Assembly: GCF_029868745.1 (NCBI RefSeq)
Contig: NZ_JARWOP010000290.1
Coordinates: 1 to 41,266, forward strand
Direction: 5' to 3'
Length of the DNA stretch: 41,266 bases
Origin: Nocardia wallacei
Lineage (GTDB): Bacteria > Actinomycetota > Actinomycetes > Mycobacteriales > Mycobacteriaceae
Shown here: positions 7,350 to 14,400 of the stretch, piece by piece
Layout: the number at the start of each line of letters is the position of its first letter
Numbering within the stretch: the stretch's first letter is position 1
Notes under the pieces: model-generated
Told to the model about the DNA's origin: nothing
What the model saw: the letters and a program-made list of their open reading frames with translations, nothing else
Database searches by the model: none
Translations under genes and position numbers: made by a program

Positions 7350-8437
7350 GCGGCGTGCGGGGAGTAGATCGCGTCGCGCAGGGCGGCGAGGACGTGGCCG
7401 GTGTTGGGCCCGAAGCTGAGCAGGGCGGCGTCGGACATGTCGACGACGCGCTGGTCGCGCCCGGCGGGGGTCTGGGCGACGCCGGGAAGCTTGGTGAGCC
7501 CGTCGACGCCGCCGATGGATTTCAGCCCGTCGGTCATGACCAGGAACACGTCGGGCGAGGCGGCGATCATGGCCTCGCTGGTGATGGCGGTGAAGGGTTC
7601 TGTCAGTCCCGCGGCGGTCCCGGCGTCTGTGCCGCCCAGTGCGGTGACCAGTGTGTCGGCGCCCGACCCGGGCCCGGCCATCATGGTGATCGCGGTGCTG
7701 CGCAGATATAGGAACGCCATTTTCAGCGGCGGATCCTGGTGCGGCACCGACGCGGTGGCGGCGGCGATCTCGTCGGCGGTGCGCTGGGCGAGCCGGCGGC
7801 CTGGCTCGGGGACGCCGAGCGCGGCGGCGACGGCCTCGATCTGCGGCCCGACATCGTCGAGGCCGCGGTCGGGGTCGAAGTAGACGACGGTGATGCCGAG
7901 CGCTTTGAGCTGATCACGCATGGTGGGCGTGGCGCTGACGGTGTCGGTGAGAAACACCGTGGGCCGTTGTGCGGCAACGGCTTCCACGTTGATGCTGCCG
8001 CTGCCGCCGGCGACGTTGGGCACCTGCCGCACGGCGGGGAACGACGCGGTGGTGGAGCGCCCGACCAGATTCGCGCCCAGGCCCAGCGCCCACACGGTCT
8101 GGGCGAGGGTGCCGTAACGGTCGACGGCGACGATGCGGGAGGCGTCGGTGACGGTCACGTCGCTGCCGTCGAACGACCGCACCGTCGCGGGCAGGACGGG
8201 GGCGGGCGCGGGACCGATCGGCACGGGGTCCAGCTGGTCCAGGGTCGCGGTGGCGGGGCCGTGCCCGGTGCCGGTGGTGGTGCCCGCGCACGCGGTGACC
8301 CCGGCGGTCAGCGCGAGGGCGAGCACGGCCAGCAGGATCCGGGCCGCCGGAGCGCGCCGCGCGGGGAGCCGCGGCGCACCGGCGAATGCCGCCGCGCGGG
8401 CGGCGGTGGTGCGAGCCGGTCGGTCGGGGCTGCTCAT
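7346..8437 (-). CDS. hmuT: Haem-binding lipoprotein HmuT
   Basis: A 363-residue substrate-binding lipoprotein of the FecB/HmuT class that captures haem outside the membrane and passes it to HmuU. The signal peptide is long and Arg-rich, with a hydrophobic core and lipobox VTAC (Cys 50). The mature part carries the two-lobe fold: RIVAVDRYGTLAQTVWALGL, GSINVEAVAAQRPTVFL, the connecting helix after ALGITVVYFDP, and a C-terminal lobe with MIAASPDVFLVMTDG. Mature HmuT ligands are usually His/Tyr; I could not assign them with certainty. The start ATG 8437 fits a leaderless promoter with an iron box. It is the first gene of the operon. Confidence 0.85.
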   Translation of the reverse strand: MSSPDRPARTTAARAAAFAGAPRLPARRAPAARILLAVLALALTAGVTACAGTTTGTGHGPATATLDQLDPVPIGPAPAPVLPATVRSFDGSDVTVTDASRIVAVDRYGTLAQTVWALGLGANLVGRSTTASFPAVRQVPNVAGGSGSINVEAVAAQRPTVFLTDTVSATPTMRDQLKALGITVVYFDPDRGLDDVGPQIEAVAAALGVPEPGRRLAQRTADEIAAATASVPHQDPPLKMAFLYLRSTAITMMAGPGSGADTLVTALGGTDAGTAAGLTEPFTAITSEAMIAASPDVFLVMTDGLKSIGGVDGLTKLPGVAQTPAGRDQRVVDMSDAALLSFGPNTGHVLAALRDAIYSPHAA

Positions 8438-8456
8438 GTAGGCAAGCCTAAGAGGT
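8438..8456 (-). promoter_or_regulatory. Leaderless hmuT promoter with IdeR/DtxR-like iron box
   Basis: Read on the minus strand, TTAGGCTTGCCTAC runs directly into the hmuT ATG. TAGGCT (8450-8445) fits the -10 TANNNT and ends 7 bases before ATG, so the transcript should be leaderless. The TAGGC-TT-GCCTA dyad matches the core of the IdeR/DtxR consensus TTAGGTTAGSCTAACCTAA. Iron-loaded IdeR binding here would cover both -10 and start site and repress haem uptake when iron is plentiful. Confidence 0.6.
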
Positions 8457-8486
8457 GCCGGGCGGCGGGTGTGATCGGGCCGCCGC

Positions 8487-9449
8487 TCAGCCGCCGCTGA
8501 CGTCGTCGAGGGCCGCGGCGATGGCGCGCGGCAGTTCCAGGGTCTCGGCGGCGAGAATGCCGGTGAGCTGGGCGATGTCGCGGGCGCCGACGACCATGCT
8601 GGCGACGCCGGGCCGGTCGCGGATCCAGGCCAGCGCCACCGCCAGCGGCGAGGTGCCCAGCCCGTCGCCGGCGGTGACGAGGGCGTCGACGACGCGGGCG
8701 GCGTGGTCATCGAGACGCTCGCGGATCTCCGCGGCGGTGTCCTCGTCGGCGCCGCGCGAGTCGGCGGGCACGCCGTCGCGGTATTTGCCGGTGAGGATGC
8801 CCCCGGCCAGCGGCGCGGACGCGATCAGCCCGATCCCGTGATGTCCGGCGGCGGGCACGACGTCGTGTTCGAGGCCGCGGGCCAGCAGCGAGTACGGCAG
8901 TTGCGCGGCGGTGATCGGCGCCGCCGACGCCAGGGTGGCGAGCTGCCAGGCGTTGTGGCCGCGCACTCCGGCATAGCGCACCCGCCCGGAGCGCACCGCG
9001 TATTCGACGGTGGTGGCGATCTCCTCGAGCGGGGTGCGCGGGTCCCAGGCCGCGACGCTCCACAGGTCGAGGTAGTCGGTGCCGAGGTCGGCGAGGGTGC
9101 GGTCGAGCTGGCGCATGAGGGTGCGCCGCGACGCGTCGACGGTCCAGCGCACCTCGGTGGCGGGCGCGCCGGCGGGGTCGGTCGCGCCGGTCACCGCGGC
9201 CAGCCCGGCACAGCCGCTCAGGACCAGGTCGTCGCGCGGGACCAGTTCGCCGACGAGCCCGCCGAGGACGCGTTGCGCGCCGCCGCCGTGGTAGGCCGGT
9301 GAGGTGTCGACGAGGGTGCCGCCCGCCTCGACGAACGCCACCAGCTGCACCGCCGCCTCGTCGGCGTCGGTCTCCTTGCCCCAGGTGTGCGTGGCCAGTC
9401 CCATCCGGGAGACCCGTAAGCCGCTGCGCCCCACCGCCCGCTGTTCCAT
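8487..9449 (-). CDS. Aldo/keto reductase-fold protein lacking catalytic Lys and His
   Basis: A 320-residue TIM-barrel protein of the aldo/keto reductase superfamily, with LRVSRMGLATHTWG, DTSPAYHGGGAQRVLG and a late SAPLAGGILTGKYRDG. The catalytic Asp (48) and Tyr (53) remain. However, the segment aligning with the usual LATK motif reads LSGC (Cys 80 for Lys), and the expected His after LDLY is Ala (133, in LWSVAAWDP). It is therefore unlikely to be a standard reductase; it could bind nucleotide in a regulatory role. The start is ATG 9449, with GTG 9452 immediately before it. It sits next to uppP and the mshC-linked cluster, divergent from uppP. Confidence 0.75.
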   Translation of the reverse strand: MEQRAVGRSGLRVSRMGLATHTWGKETDADEAAVQLVAFVEAGGTLVDTSPAYHGGGAQRVLGGLVGELVPRDDLVLSGCAGLAAVTGATDPAGAPATEVRWTVDASRRTLMRQLDRTLADLGTDYLDLWSVAAWDPRTPLEEIATTVEYAVRSGRVRYAGVRGHNAWQLATLASAAPITAAQLPYSLLARGLEHDVVPAAGHHGIGLIASAPLAGGILTGKYRDGVPADSRGADEDTAAEIRERLDDHAARVVDALVTAGDGLGTSPLAVALAWIRDRPGVASMVVGARDIAQLTGILAAETLELPRAIAAALDDVSGG

Positions 9450-9673
9450 CACAGTGCCCGTGCTTCCTTCACACGCAAGAGCCTAGGGCCCCAACCGCTT
9501 CGAGTCCGGGTACGGCACCCCGAACCGCCGCGCCGTGCCGCGGGCACCGGTCGCGAGCAGCGCGCACGACACCAGCTCGGACAGCGGGCGCGGCGGCGGG
9601 TAGGGTCGCTGCCGGACTTCGCCGGGCACCGATCACGCCCGGCGGCAACGGATCCGGTCGTGATGGAGGTGGC

Positions 9674-10621
9674 GTGGGCGCGTCGATGACGTGGGTGCAG
9701 GCGCTGATACTGGGCGCGGTGCAGGGGCTGACGGAGTTCCTGCCGATCTCGTCGTCGGCGCATATGCGCATCGTGTCGGGGGTGTTCTTCGGCGACGACG
9801 CGGGCGCGTCGTTCACCGCGGTGACCCAGCTGGGCACCGAGGCCGCGGTGCTGGTGTATTTCGCCAAGGACATCTGGCGCATCCTGTGCGCCTGGTTCGG
9901 CACGGTGTATCTGCGGGTCACCGGCCGCGCCGAGCAGCGGGTGCCACTGGCCGAGCAGGTCACCACGCAGCTGCCGGTCTACGCCGGGGGGCCGCCGCCC
10001 GCGCCGGTGCTCGATCCGGACGCGCAGCGCGAACTGGATTACCGCATCGGCTGGTATGTGATCATCGCGACGATCCCGATCGGGGTGCTGGGTTTCGTGT
10101 TCAAGGACGCGATCCGCACCGGCGCGCGCAACCTGTGGCTGATCTCGACGATGCTGATCGTGTTCGCGCTGGTGATCGCGGCCGCGGAGTATTACAGCAG
10201 CCAGCGCCGCCCGCTCGAGCAGCTCACGACCCGCGACGGGCTGGTGATGGGTTTCGCGCAGTGCCTGGCGCTGATCCCGGGGGTGTCGCGGTCGGGGGCG
10301 ACGTCCTCGGCGGGGCTGTTCATCGGCCTGACCCGGGAGGCGGCGGTGCGGTTCTCGTTCCTGCTGGCGATTCCGGCGGTGGTGGCGTCGGGGTTGTTCA
10401 GCCTGCCCGACGCGTTCGAACCGGCCGGGGAGGGACTCACCGCGTCGGGCCCGCAGTTGCTGGTGGCGACGGTGGTGTCGTTCGTGCTGGGCTACGCGTC
10501 GGTGGCGTGGCTGCTGAAGTTCGTGGCCCGGCATTCGCTGAACTGGTTCGTCGGCTACCGGATCGTGCTGGGGCTGGTGCTGCTGGGCCTGCTGGCCGGG
10601 GGCGTGGTGTCGGCGACGTGA
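9674..10621 (+). CDS. uppP: Undecaprenyl-diphosphatase UppP (BacA)
   Basis: A 315-residue polytopic membrane phosphatase that converts undecaprenyl diphosphate to the monophosphate, recycling the lipid carrier for peptidoglycan synthesis; higher dosage gives bacitracin resistance. Both active-site motifs are present: QGLTEFLPISSSAH (about 17-30, catalytic Glu 21) and IPGVSRSGATSS near 200. An extra loop of about 40 residues (YLRVTGRAEQ... to ...DPDAQRELDYRIG) separates the first helices, as seen in actinobacterial members. GTG 9674 is the start because GGAGG at 9664-9668 is ideally spaced; ATG 9686 is the alternative. It opens the uppP-to-mshC cluster. Confidence 0.93.
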   Translation: MGASMTWVQALILGAVQGLTEFLPISSSAHMRIVSGVFFGDDAGASFTAVTQLGTEAAVLVYFAKDIWRILCAWFGTVYLRVTGRAEQRVPLAEQVTTQLPVYAGGPPPAPVLDPDAQRELDYRIGWYVIIATIPIGVLGFVFKDAIRTGARNLWLISTMLIVFALVIAAAEYYSSQRRPLEQLTTRDGLVMGFAQCLALIPGVSRSGATSSAGLFIGLTREAAVRFSFLLAIPAVVASGLFSLPDAFEPAGEGLTASGPQLLVATVVSFVLGYASVAWLLKFVARHSLNWFVGYRIVLGLVLLGLLAGGVVSAT

Positions 10622-10660
10622 CCGTCCGCTCACCGCGCGCGGCCCGCCCGCGCGCACCAC

Positions 10661-10673
10661 TAGGCTGGATTAC
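10661..10673 (+). promoter_or_regulatory. Leaderless promoter -10 of the histidine phosphatase gene
   Basis: TAGGCT at 10661-10666 followed by 7 bases and the ATG at 10674 fits a TANNNT -10 element with transcription starting at the initiation codon. This gives the phosphatase gene its own promoter 40 bases after the uppP stop. Confidence 0.5.
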
Positions 10674-11435
10674 ATGACGGTGATCCTGCTGCGGCACGGC
10701 GTGTCGACCTCGAATACCGCCGCGACCCTGGCCGGTCGCAGCCCGGGTGTCGATCTCACCGACCGGGGCCGCGAGCAGGCCCAGGGCGTGGCGCAGCGGC
10801 TGGCGGCGCTGCCGATCGCCCGCGTGGTGCATTCGCCGCTGTTGCGCTGTGAGCGGACGGTGGCGCCGCTGGCGGAGAAGCTGGGCCTGGAGCCGGTGGC
10901 CGAGCCGCGGCTGCTCGAGGTCGATTACGGCGAGTGGACCGGCCGCAAGATCGCCGAGCTGGTGTCCGAGCCGCTGTGGAAGGTGGTGCAGCGGCATGCC
11001 TCCGGCGCGGTGTTCCCCGCCGGAGAGGGGCTGGCGCAGGTGCAGTATCGTGCCGTGGCCGCCGTTCGCGAGCACGACCGCGCCCTCGCCGAGCAACACG
11101 GGCGCGACGTGCTGTGGGTGGCGTGTACGCACGGCGACGTGATCAAGTCGGTGCTGGCCGACGCGTTCGGGATCCATCTGGACGGGTTCCAGCGCATCGT
11201 GGTTGAACCCGCGTCGCTGAGCGTGGTGCGTTATACGCCCGCCGCGCCCTACGTGTGGCGGGTCAACGACACCGGCACCGATCTGTCGGCGCTGGCGGCA
11301 ACAGTGGAGCAACGAGCGAGTGAGCGGGCGGGTCCGGTGCCCGGCGGCGAGGTCGGGCCCGTCGACGCGACGGGCGCGACCGCGGCGAGTACGGATAATG
11401 GGAATGCGGGAGCCCCCGATTCTCGTAGTGAGTAG
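10674..11435 (+). CDS. Histidine phosphatase, MSMEG_4193 family
   Basis: A 253-residue member of the histidine phosphatase (phosphoglycerate-mutase-like) superfamily. The catalytic RHG triad is at residues 7-9 (ILLRHGVST), the second catalytic His in ACTHGDVIKS near 153, and the acidic residue in LEVDYGEWTG near 82. The last 50 or so residues are Gly/Ala/Thr-rich and probably disordered. The substrate is not known. The family always accompanies DUF3090, the SCO1664-like protein and mshC in actinobacteria, so a role tied to mycothiol or cell-envelope metabolism is plausible but unproven. Confidence 0.88.
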   Translation: MTVILLRHGVSTSNTAATLAGRSPGVDLTDRGREQAQGVAQRLAALPIARVVHSPLLRCERTVAPLAEKLGLEPVAEPRLLEVDYGEWTGRKIAELVSEPLWKVVQRHASGAVFPAGEGLAQVQYRAVAAVREHDRALAEQHGRDVLWVACTHGDVIKSVLADAFGIHLDGFQRIVVEPASLSVVRYTPAAPYVWRVNDTGTDLSALAATVEQRASERAGPVPGGEVGPVDATGATAASTDNGNAGAPDSRSE

Positions 11436-11459
11436 TGCAGTCGGTTTCAGGAGGTGCAG

Positions 11460-12044
11460 ATGGCCCGAGCAATCCATGTGTTTCGCACCCCCGACCGTTT
11501 CGTGGCCGGAACAGTCGGTGAGCCAGGCGATCGCTCCTTCTACCTGCAAGCCGTGGAGGAGCCCCGGGTGGTGAGCGTGCTGCTGGAGAAGCAGCAGGTC
11601 AAGGTGCTCGCCGATCGGATGGGGCTGTTACTGGACGAGGTGGCGCGGCGGTTCGGCGCCGAGGTGCCGCCGCAGGCGGCCGAGGTCAACGACACCGACC
11701 CGTTGCAGATGCCGCTGGACGCCGAATTCCGGGTCGGCACAATGGGTCTGGGCTGGGACGCCGACGCGGGCGCGGTGGTGGTGGAGTTGCTGGCGATCAC
11801 CGAGACCGAGGTCGACGAGTCGGTGGTGCTCGACGACACCGAGGAAGGCCCGGACGCGGTGCGGGTGTTCCTCACGCCTTCCCAGGCGCGGGAATTCGCG
11901 TTGCGGTCGACGAAGGTGATCGCCGCCGGCCGGCCGCCGTGCCCGCTGTGCGGGGAACCGCTGTCGACCAAGGGGCACATGTGCGTACGCACCAACGGCT
12001 ACAAGCGCGGCGACATCTTCGGCGCGGCGGATCTGGAGGAATGA
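11460..12044 (+). CDS. DUF3090 family protein
   Basis: A 194-residue conserved actinobacterial protein (DUF3090). The start is ATG 11460, with AGGAGG at 11449-11454 spaced 5 bases before it. The N-terminal part (IHVFRTPDRFVAGTVGEPGD, FYLQA) begins a beta-rich domain. Near the C-terminus is a zinc-ribbon-like knuckle: Cys 161 and Cys 164 in CPLCGEP, then His 173 and Cys 175 in GHMC. A Gly/Lys-rich tail follows. No enzymatic function has been established for the family. The downstream gene follows after 4 bases and its ribosome site (GGAGG) lies in this gene's last codons, so the two are translationally linked. Confidence 0.9.
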   Translation: MARAIHVFRTPDRFVAGTVGEPGDRSFYLQAVEEPRVVSVLLEKQQVKVLADRMGLLLDEVARRFGAEVPPQAAEVNDTDPLQMPLDAEFRVGTMGLGWDADAGAVVVELLAITETEVDESVVLDDTEEGPDAVRVFLTPSQAREFALRSTKVIAAGRPPCPLCGEPLSTKGHMCVRTNGYKRGDIFGAADLEE

Positions 12045-12048
12045 GCCG

Positions 12049-12909
12049 GTGAGTACCGACGGTGGCGCCGGCGACCCGTTCCACACCGGTGATCTGTCGG
12101 TACTGGGGCGGGTGAGCACCGCCAGTAACCTGACCTTGGTGTGCGAGATCGGCGCCGACGGTTCGGTGCGCACCGACGGGCGCACGGCCTCGGAGCATCT
12201 CGCGGCAGTCGATGCGTCGTTGCGCGTGGTGTACAAACCGGTGCGCGGGGAGCGGCCGCTGTGGGATTTCCCGGACGGCACGCTGGCCGGGCGCGAGGTG
12301 GCGTCGTATCGGGTGTCGCAGGCGCTGGGCTGGGGGGTGATCCCGGAGACGATTCTGCGGGAGGGCCCGCTGGGTCCGGGCATGGTGCAGCGCTGGGTGG
12401 AGTCGGTGGATACCCAGTACGGCGGGTCGGGGCGGCCGGATCTGGTGGATCTGGTGCCGCCGGACGCGGTGCCCGCCGGGTTCCGGGAGGTGTTGCGCGC
12501 GGTCGACGGCACCGGCGAGGAGGTGTCGCTGGTGCATGCCGACGATCCGCGGCTGCGGCGCATGGCGGTGCTGGATGTGCTGCTCAACAACGCCGACCGC
12601 AAGGGCGGGCACGCCCTCGAGGGGGTCGACGGCGGCGTGTACGGGGTCGATCACGGGATCTGCCTGCACGCCGAGCCGAAGTTGCGCACGGTGCTGTGGG
12701 GGTGGGCCGGGGAGCCGGTGGAGGCGGAGTTGCTGGACGATATCGGCACGTTCGTCAAGGCGCTGCCGGGTGAGCTGGGCGATGAGCTGTCGGCGCATCT
12801 GACCGACGCGGAGATCGAGGCGCTGGCCGCGCGCGGGCGGCGGTTGCTGACCGATCCGGTGATGCCGTTGCCGGTGAGCGCGCGCCCGATTCCGTGGCCG
12901 GCGTTCTGA
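12049..12909 (+). CDS. SCO1664 family protein (kinase-like fold)
   Basis: A 286-residue protein of the SCO1664 family, conserved beside mshC in actinobacteria. The sequence resembles the PI3/4-kinase/HipA-like fold: a lysine in RVVYKPVRGERPLWDFP, the catalytic-loop-like LLNNADRKGGH (about 176-187) and the metal-binding-loop-like GVDHGIC (about 201-207). It may therefore phosphorylate a small molecule or protein, but no activity is known to me. GTG 12049 is the start, 4 bases after the DUF3090 stop with GGAGG upstream. It could work with the adjacent histidine phosphatase as an opposed kinase/phosphatase pair (inference). Confidence 0.88.
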   Translation: MSTDGGAGDPFHTGDLSVLGRVSTASNLTLVCEIGADGSVRTDGRTASEHLAAVDASLRVVYKPVRGERPLWDFPDGTLAGREVASYRVSQALGWGVIPETILREGPLGPGMVQRWVESVDTQYGGSGRPDLVDLVPPDAVPAGFREVLRAVDGTGEEVSLVHADDPRLRRMAVLDVLLNNADRKGGHALEGVDGGVYGVDHGICLHAEPKLRTVLWGWAGEPVEAELLDDIGTFVKALPGELGDELSAHLTDAEIEALAARGRRLLTDPVMPLPVSARPIPWPAF

Positions 12910-13046
12910 CCGCGCGTTCCACGCTGCCTCATTGCAACCGTTGACTTTTGGCAGCGGCCGCGTCGGCGCAGGTCGTGCCGGGTGTGCGGGGGTGTCGCGG
13001 GCGAGCGCGGCGCGGGGTCGCCGCCGGGGCCGGGGGCGGGCACCTT

Positions 13047-13058
13047 TACTCTCGAATC
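13047..13058 (+). promoter_or_regulatory. Leaderless promoter -10 of mshC
   Basis: TACTCT (13047-13052) then 6 bases and the mshC ATG at 13059. No ribosome-binding sequence lies ahead of the ATG, consistent with a leaderless transcript. The 137 bases before it contain no gene. Confidence 0.55.
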
Positions 13059-14297
13059 ATGCAGTCCTGGTCCGATATCGATGTGCCCGCCGTTCCCGGA
13101 TCCGGACCGCCGTTGCGGTTGTTCGACACCGCCGATCGGCAGGTGCGCCCGGTGACGCCGGGCGCGACCGCCACCATGTACGTCTGCGGCATCACGCCCT
13201 ATGACGCGACCCATCTCGGTCACGCCGCGACGTATCTGACGTTCGATCTGGTGCACCGGGTGCTGCGCGATAGCGGGCATCGGGTGCATTACGTGCAGAA
13301 CGTCACCGATGTGGACGATCCGTTGTTCGAGCGCGCCGACCGCGACGGCCTGGACTGGCGGGAGCTGGGCGCTCGCGAGATCGCGTTGTTCCGCGAGGAC
13401 ATGGCGGCGCTGCGGGTGGTGCCGCCGCGCGACTACATCGGCGCGGTGGAGTCGATCGGCGAAGTGGTGGAGCTGGTGGACAAGCTGCTCGCGTCGGGGG
13501 CGGCGTATGTCGTCGAGGACGCCGAATATCCGGATGTGTATTTCCGTCACGACGCGACCGAGCAGTTCGGCTACGAGTCGGGCTACGACCGGGAGACGAT
13601 GGCGCGGTTGTTCGCCGAGCGCGGCGGTGATCCGGCGCGGCCGGGCAAACGCGATCCGATCGATGCCCTGTTGTGGCGGATGGCGCGCCCGGGTGAGCCG
13701 TCGTGGCCGGCGCCGTTCGGGGCGGGGCGGCCGGGCTGGCATATCGAGTGCGCGGCGATCGCGCTGAACCGGATCGGGCCGGAGTTCGACATCCAGGGCG
13801 GCGGCAGCGACCTGATGTATCCGCATCACGAGTATTCGGCCGCGCACGCCGAGGCGCTGGTGGCGGGCCGGCGGTTCGCGCGCCATTACGTGCATGCGGG
13901 CCTGATCGCGCTGGAGGGGGAGAAGATGTCGAAGTCGCGCGGCAATCTGGTGTTCGTGTCGCGGCTGCGGCGTGCGGGGGTGGATCCCGCGGCGATCCGG
14001 CTGGGCCTGTTCGCCGGGCACTACCGGCAGGACCGGGAGTGGAACGATCAGGTGCTGGCCGAGGCGCTGGCGCGGCTGGACCGCTGGCAGCGCGCGGTGG
14101 CGCTGGCGTCGGGCCCGGCCGCGCAGGACACGGTGGCGCGGCTGCGCCGGCATCTGGCCGACGACCTCGATACCCCGAAAGCCCTTGCCGCGGTGGACAG
14201 TTGGGCGCAGCAGGCGTTGGATTACGGCGGCCCGGACGCCGCGGCGCCGGGACTGGTGGCCGCGGCGGTGGACGCGCTGCTGGGCATCCGCCTCTGA
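13059..14297 (+). CDS. mshC: Mycothiol biosynthesis cysteine:GlcN-Ins ligase MshC
   Basis: A 412-residue cytosolic ligase that joins cysteine to glucosaminyl-inositol using ATP, the third chemical step of mycothiol synthesis. It is a cysteinyl-tRNA synthetase paralogue lacking the anticodon domain, which matches this length. Visible hallmarks are MYVCGITPYDATHLGHA with zinc ligand Cys 43 and HLGH (52-55), GWHIECAAIA (zinc ligand Cys near 231), the HHEYSAAHAEAL segment and KMSKS in GEKMSKSRGN near 289. A true CysRS usually has HIGH and a longer C-terminus. Its presence places the organism among the mycothiol-producing actinobacteria. Confidence 0.95.
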   Translation: MQSWSDIDVPAVPGSGPPLRLFDTADRQVRPVTPGATATMYVCGITPYDATHLGHAATYLTFDLVHRVLRDSGHRVHYVQNVTDVDDPLFERADRDGLDWRELGAREIALFREDMAALRVVPPRDYIGAVESIGEVVELVDKLLASGAAYVVEDAEYPDVYFRHDATEQFGYESGYDRETMARLFAERGGDPARPGKRDPIDALLWRMARPGEPSWPAPFGAGRPGWHIECAAIALNRIGPEFDIQGGGSDLMYPHHEYSAAHAEALVAGRRFARHYVHAGLIALEGEKMSKSRGNLVFVSRLRRAGVDPAAIRLGLFAGHYRQDREWNDQVLAEALARLDRWQRAVALASGPAAQDTVARLRRHLADDLDTPKALAAVDSWAQQALDYGGPDAAAPGLVAAAVDALLGIRL

Positions 14298-14303
14298 CCC
14301 GGG

Positions 14304-14319
14304 CCGCCGCGCGCGGCGG
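14304..14319 (+). terminator. Possible hairpin after mshC
   Basis: A 16-base perfect palindrome (CCGCCGCG-CGCGGCGG) starts 6 bases after the mshC stop, and a second 12-base palindrome (CCCGGGCCCGGG) lies about 10 bases further on. There is no T-run. It is a plausible intrinsic terminator given the genome's base composition, but GC-rich palindromes also arise by chance here. Confidence 0.35.
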
Positions 14320-14342
14320 GGCCGTACTCCCGGGCCCGGGCT

Positions 14343-14371
14343 TTGACTCGGCGAGATAAATGGTCATTAAT
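14343..14371 (+). promoter_or_regulatory. Promoter of the SRPBCC/thiolase-like/crotonase gene
   Basis: TTGACT (14343-14348), a 17-base spacer and ATTAAT (14366-14371) form a classical -35/-10 pair in a locally AT-rich stretch. The direct repeat TGGTC-ATTAA-TGGTC (14361-14375) overlaps the -10 and could be a regulator site. GAGGAGG at 14387-14393 serves the GTG at 14401. Confidence 0.5.
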
Positions 14372-14400
14372 GGTCTCAGGCTCGACGAGGAGGTTGGACG

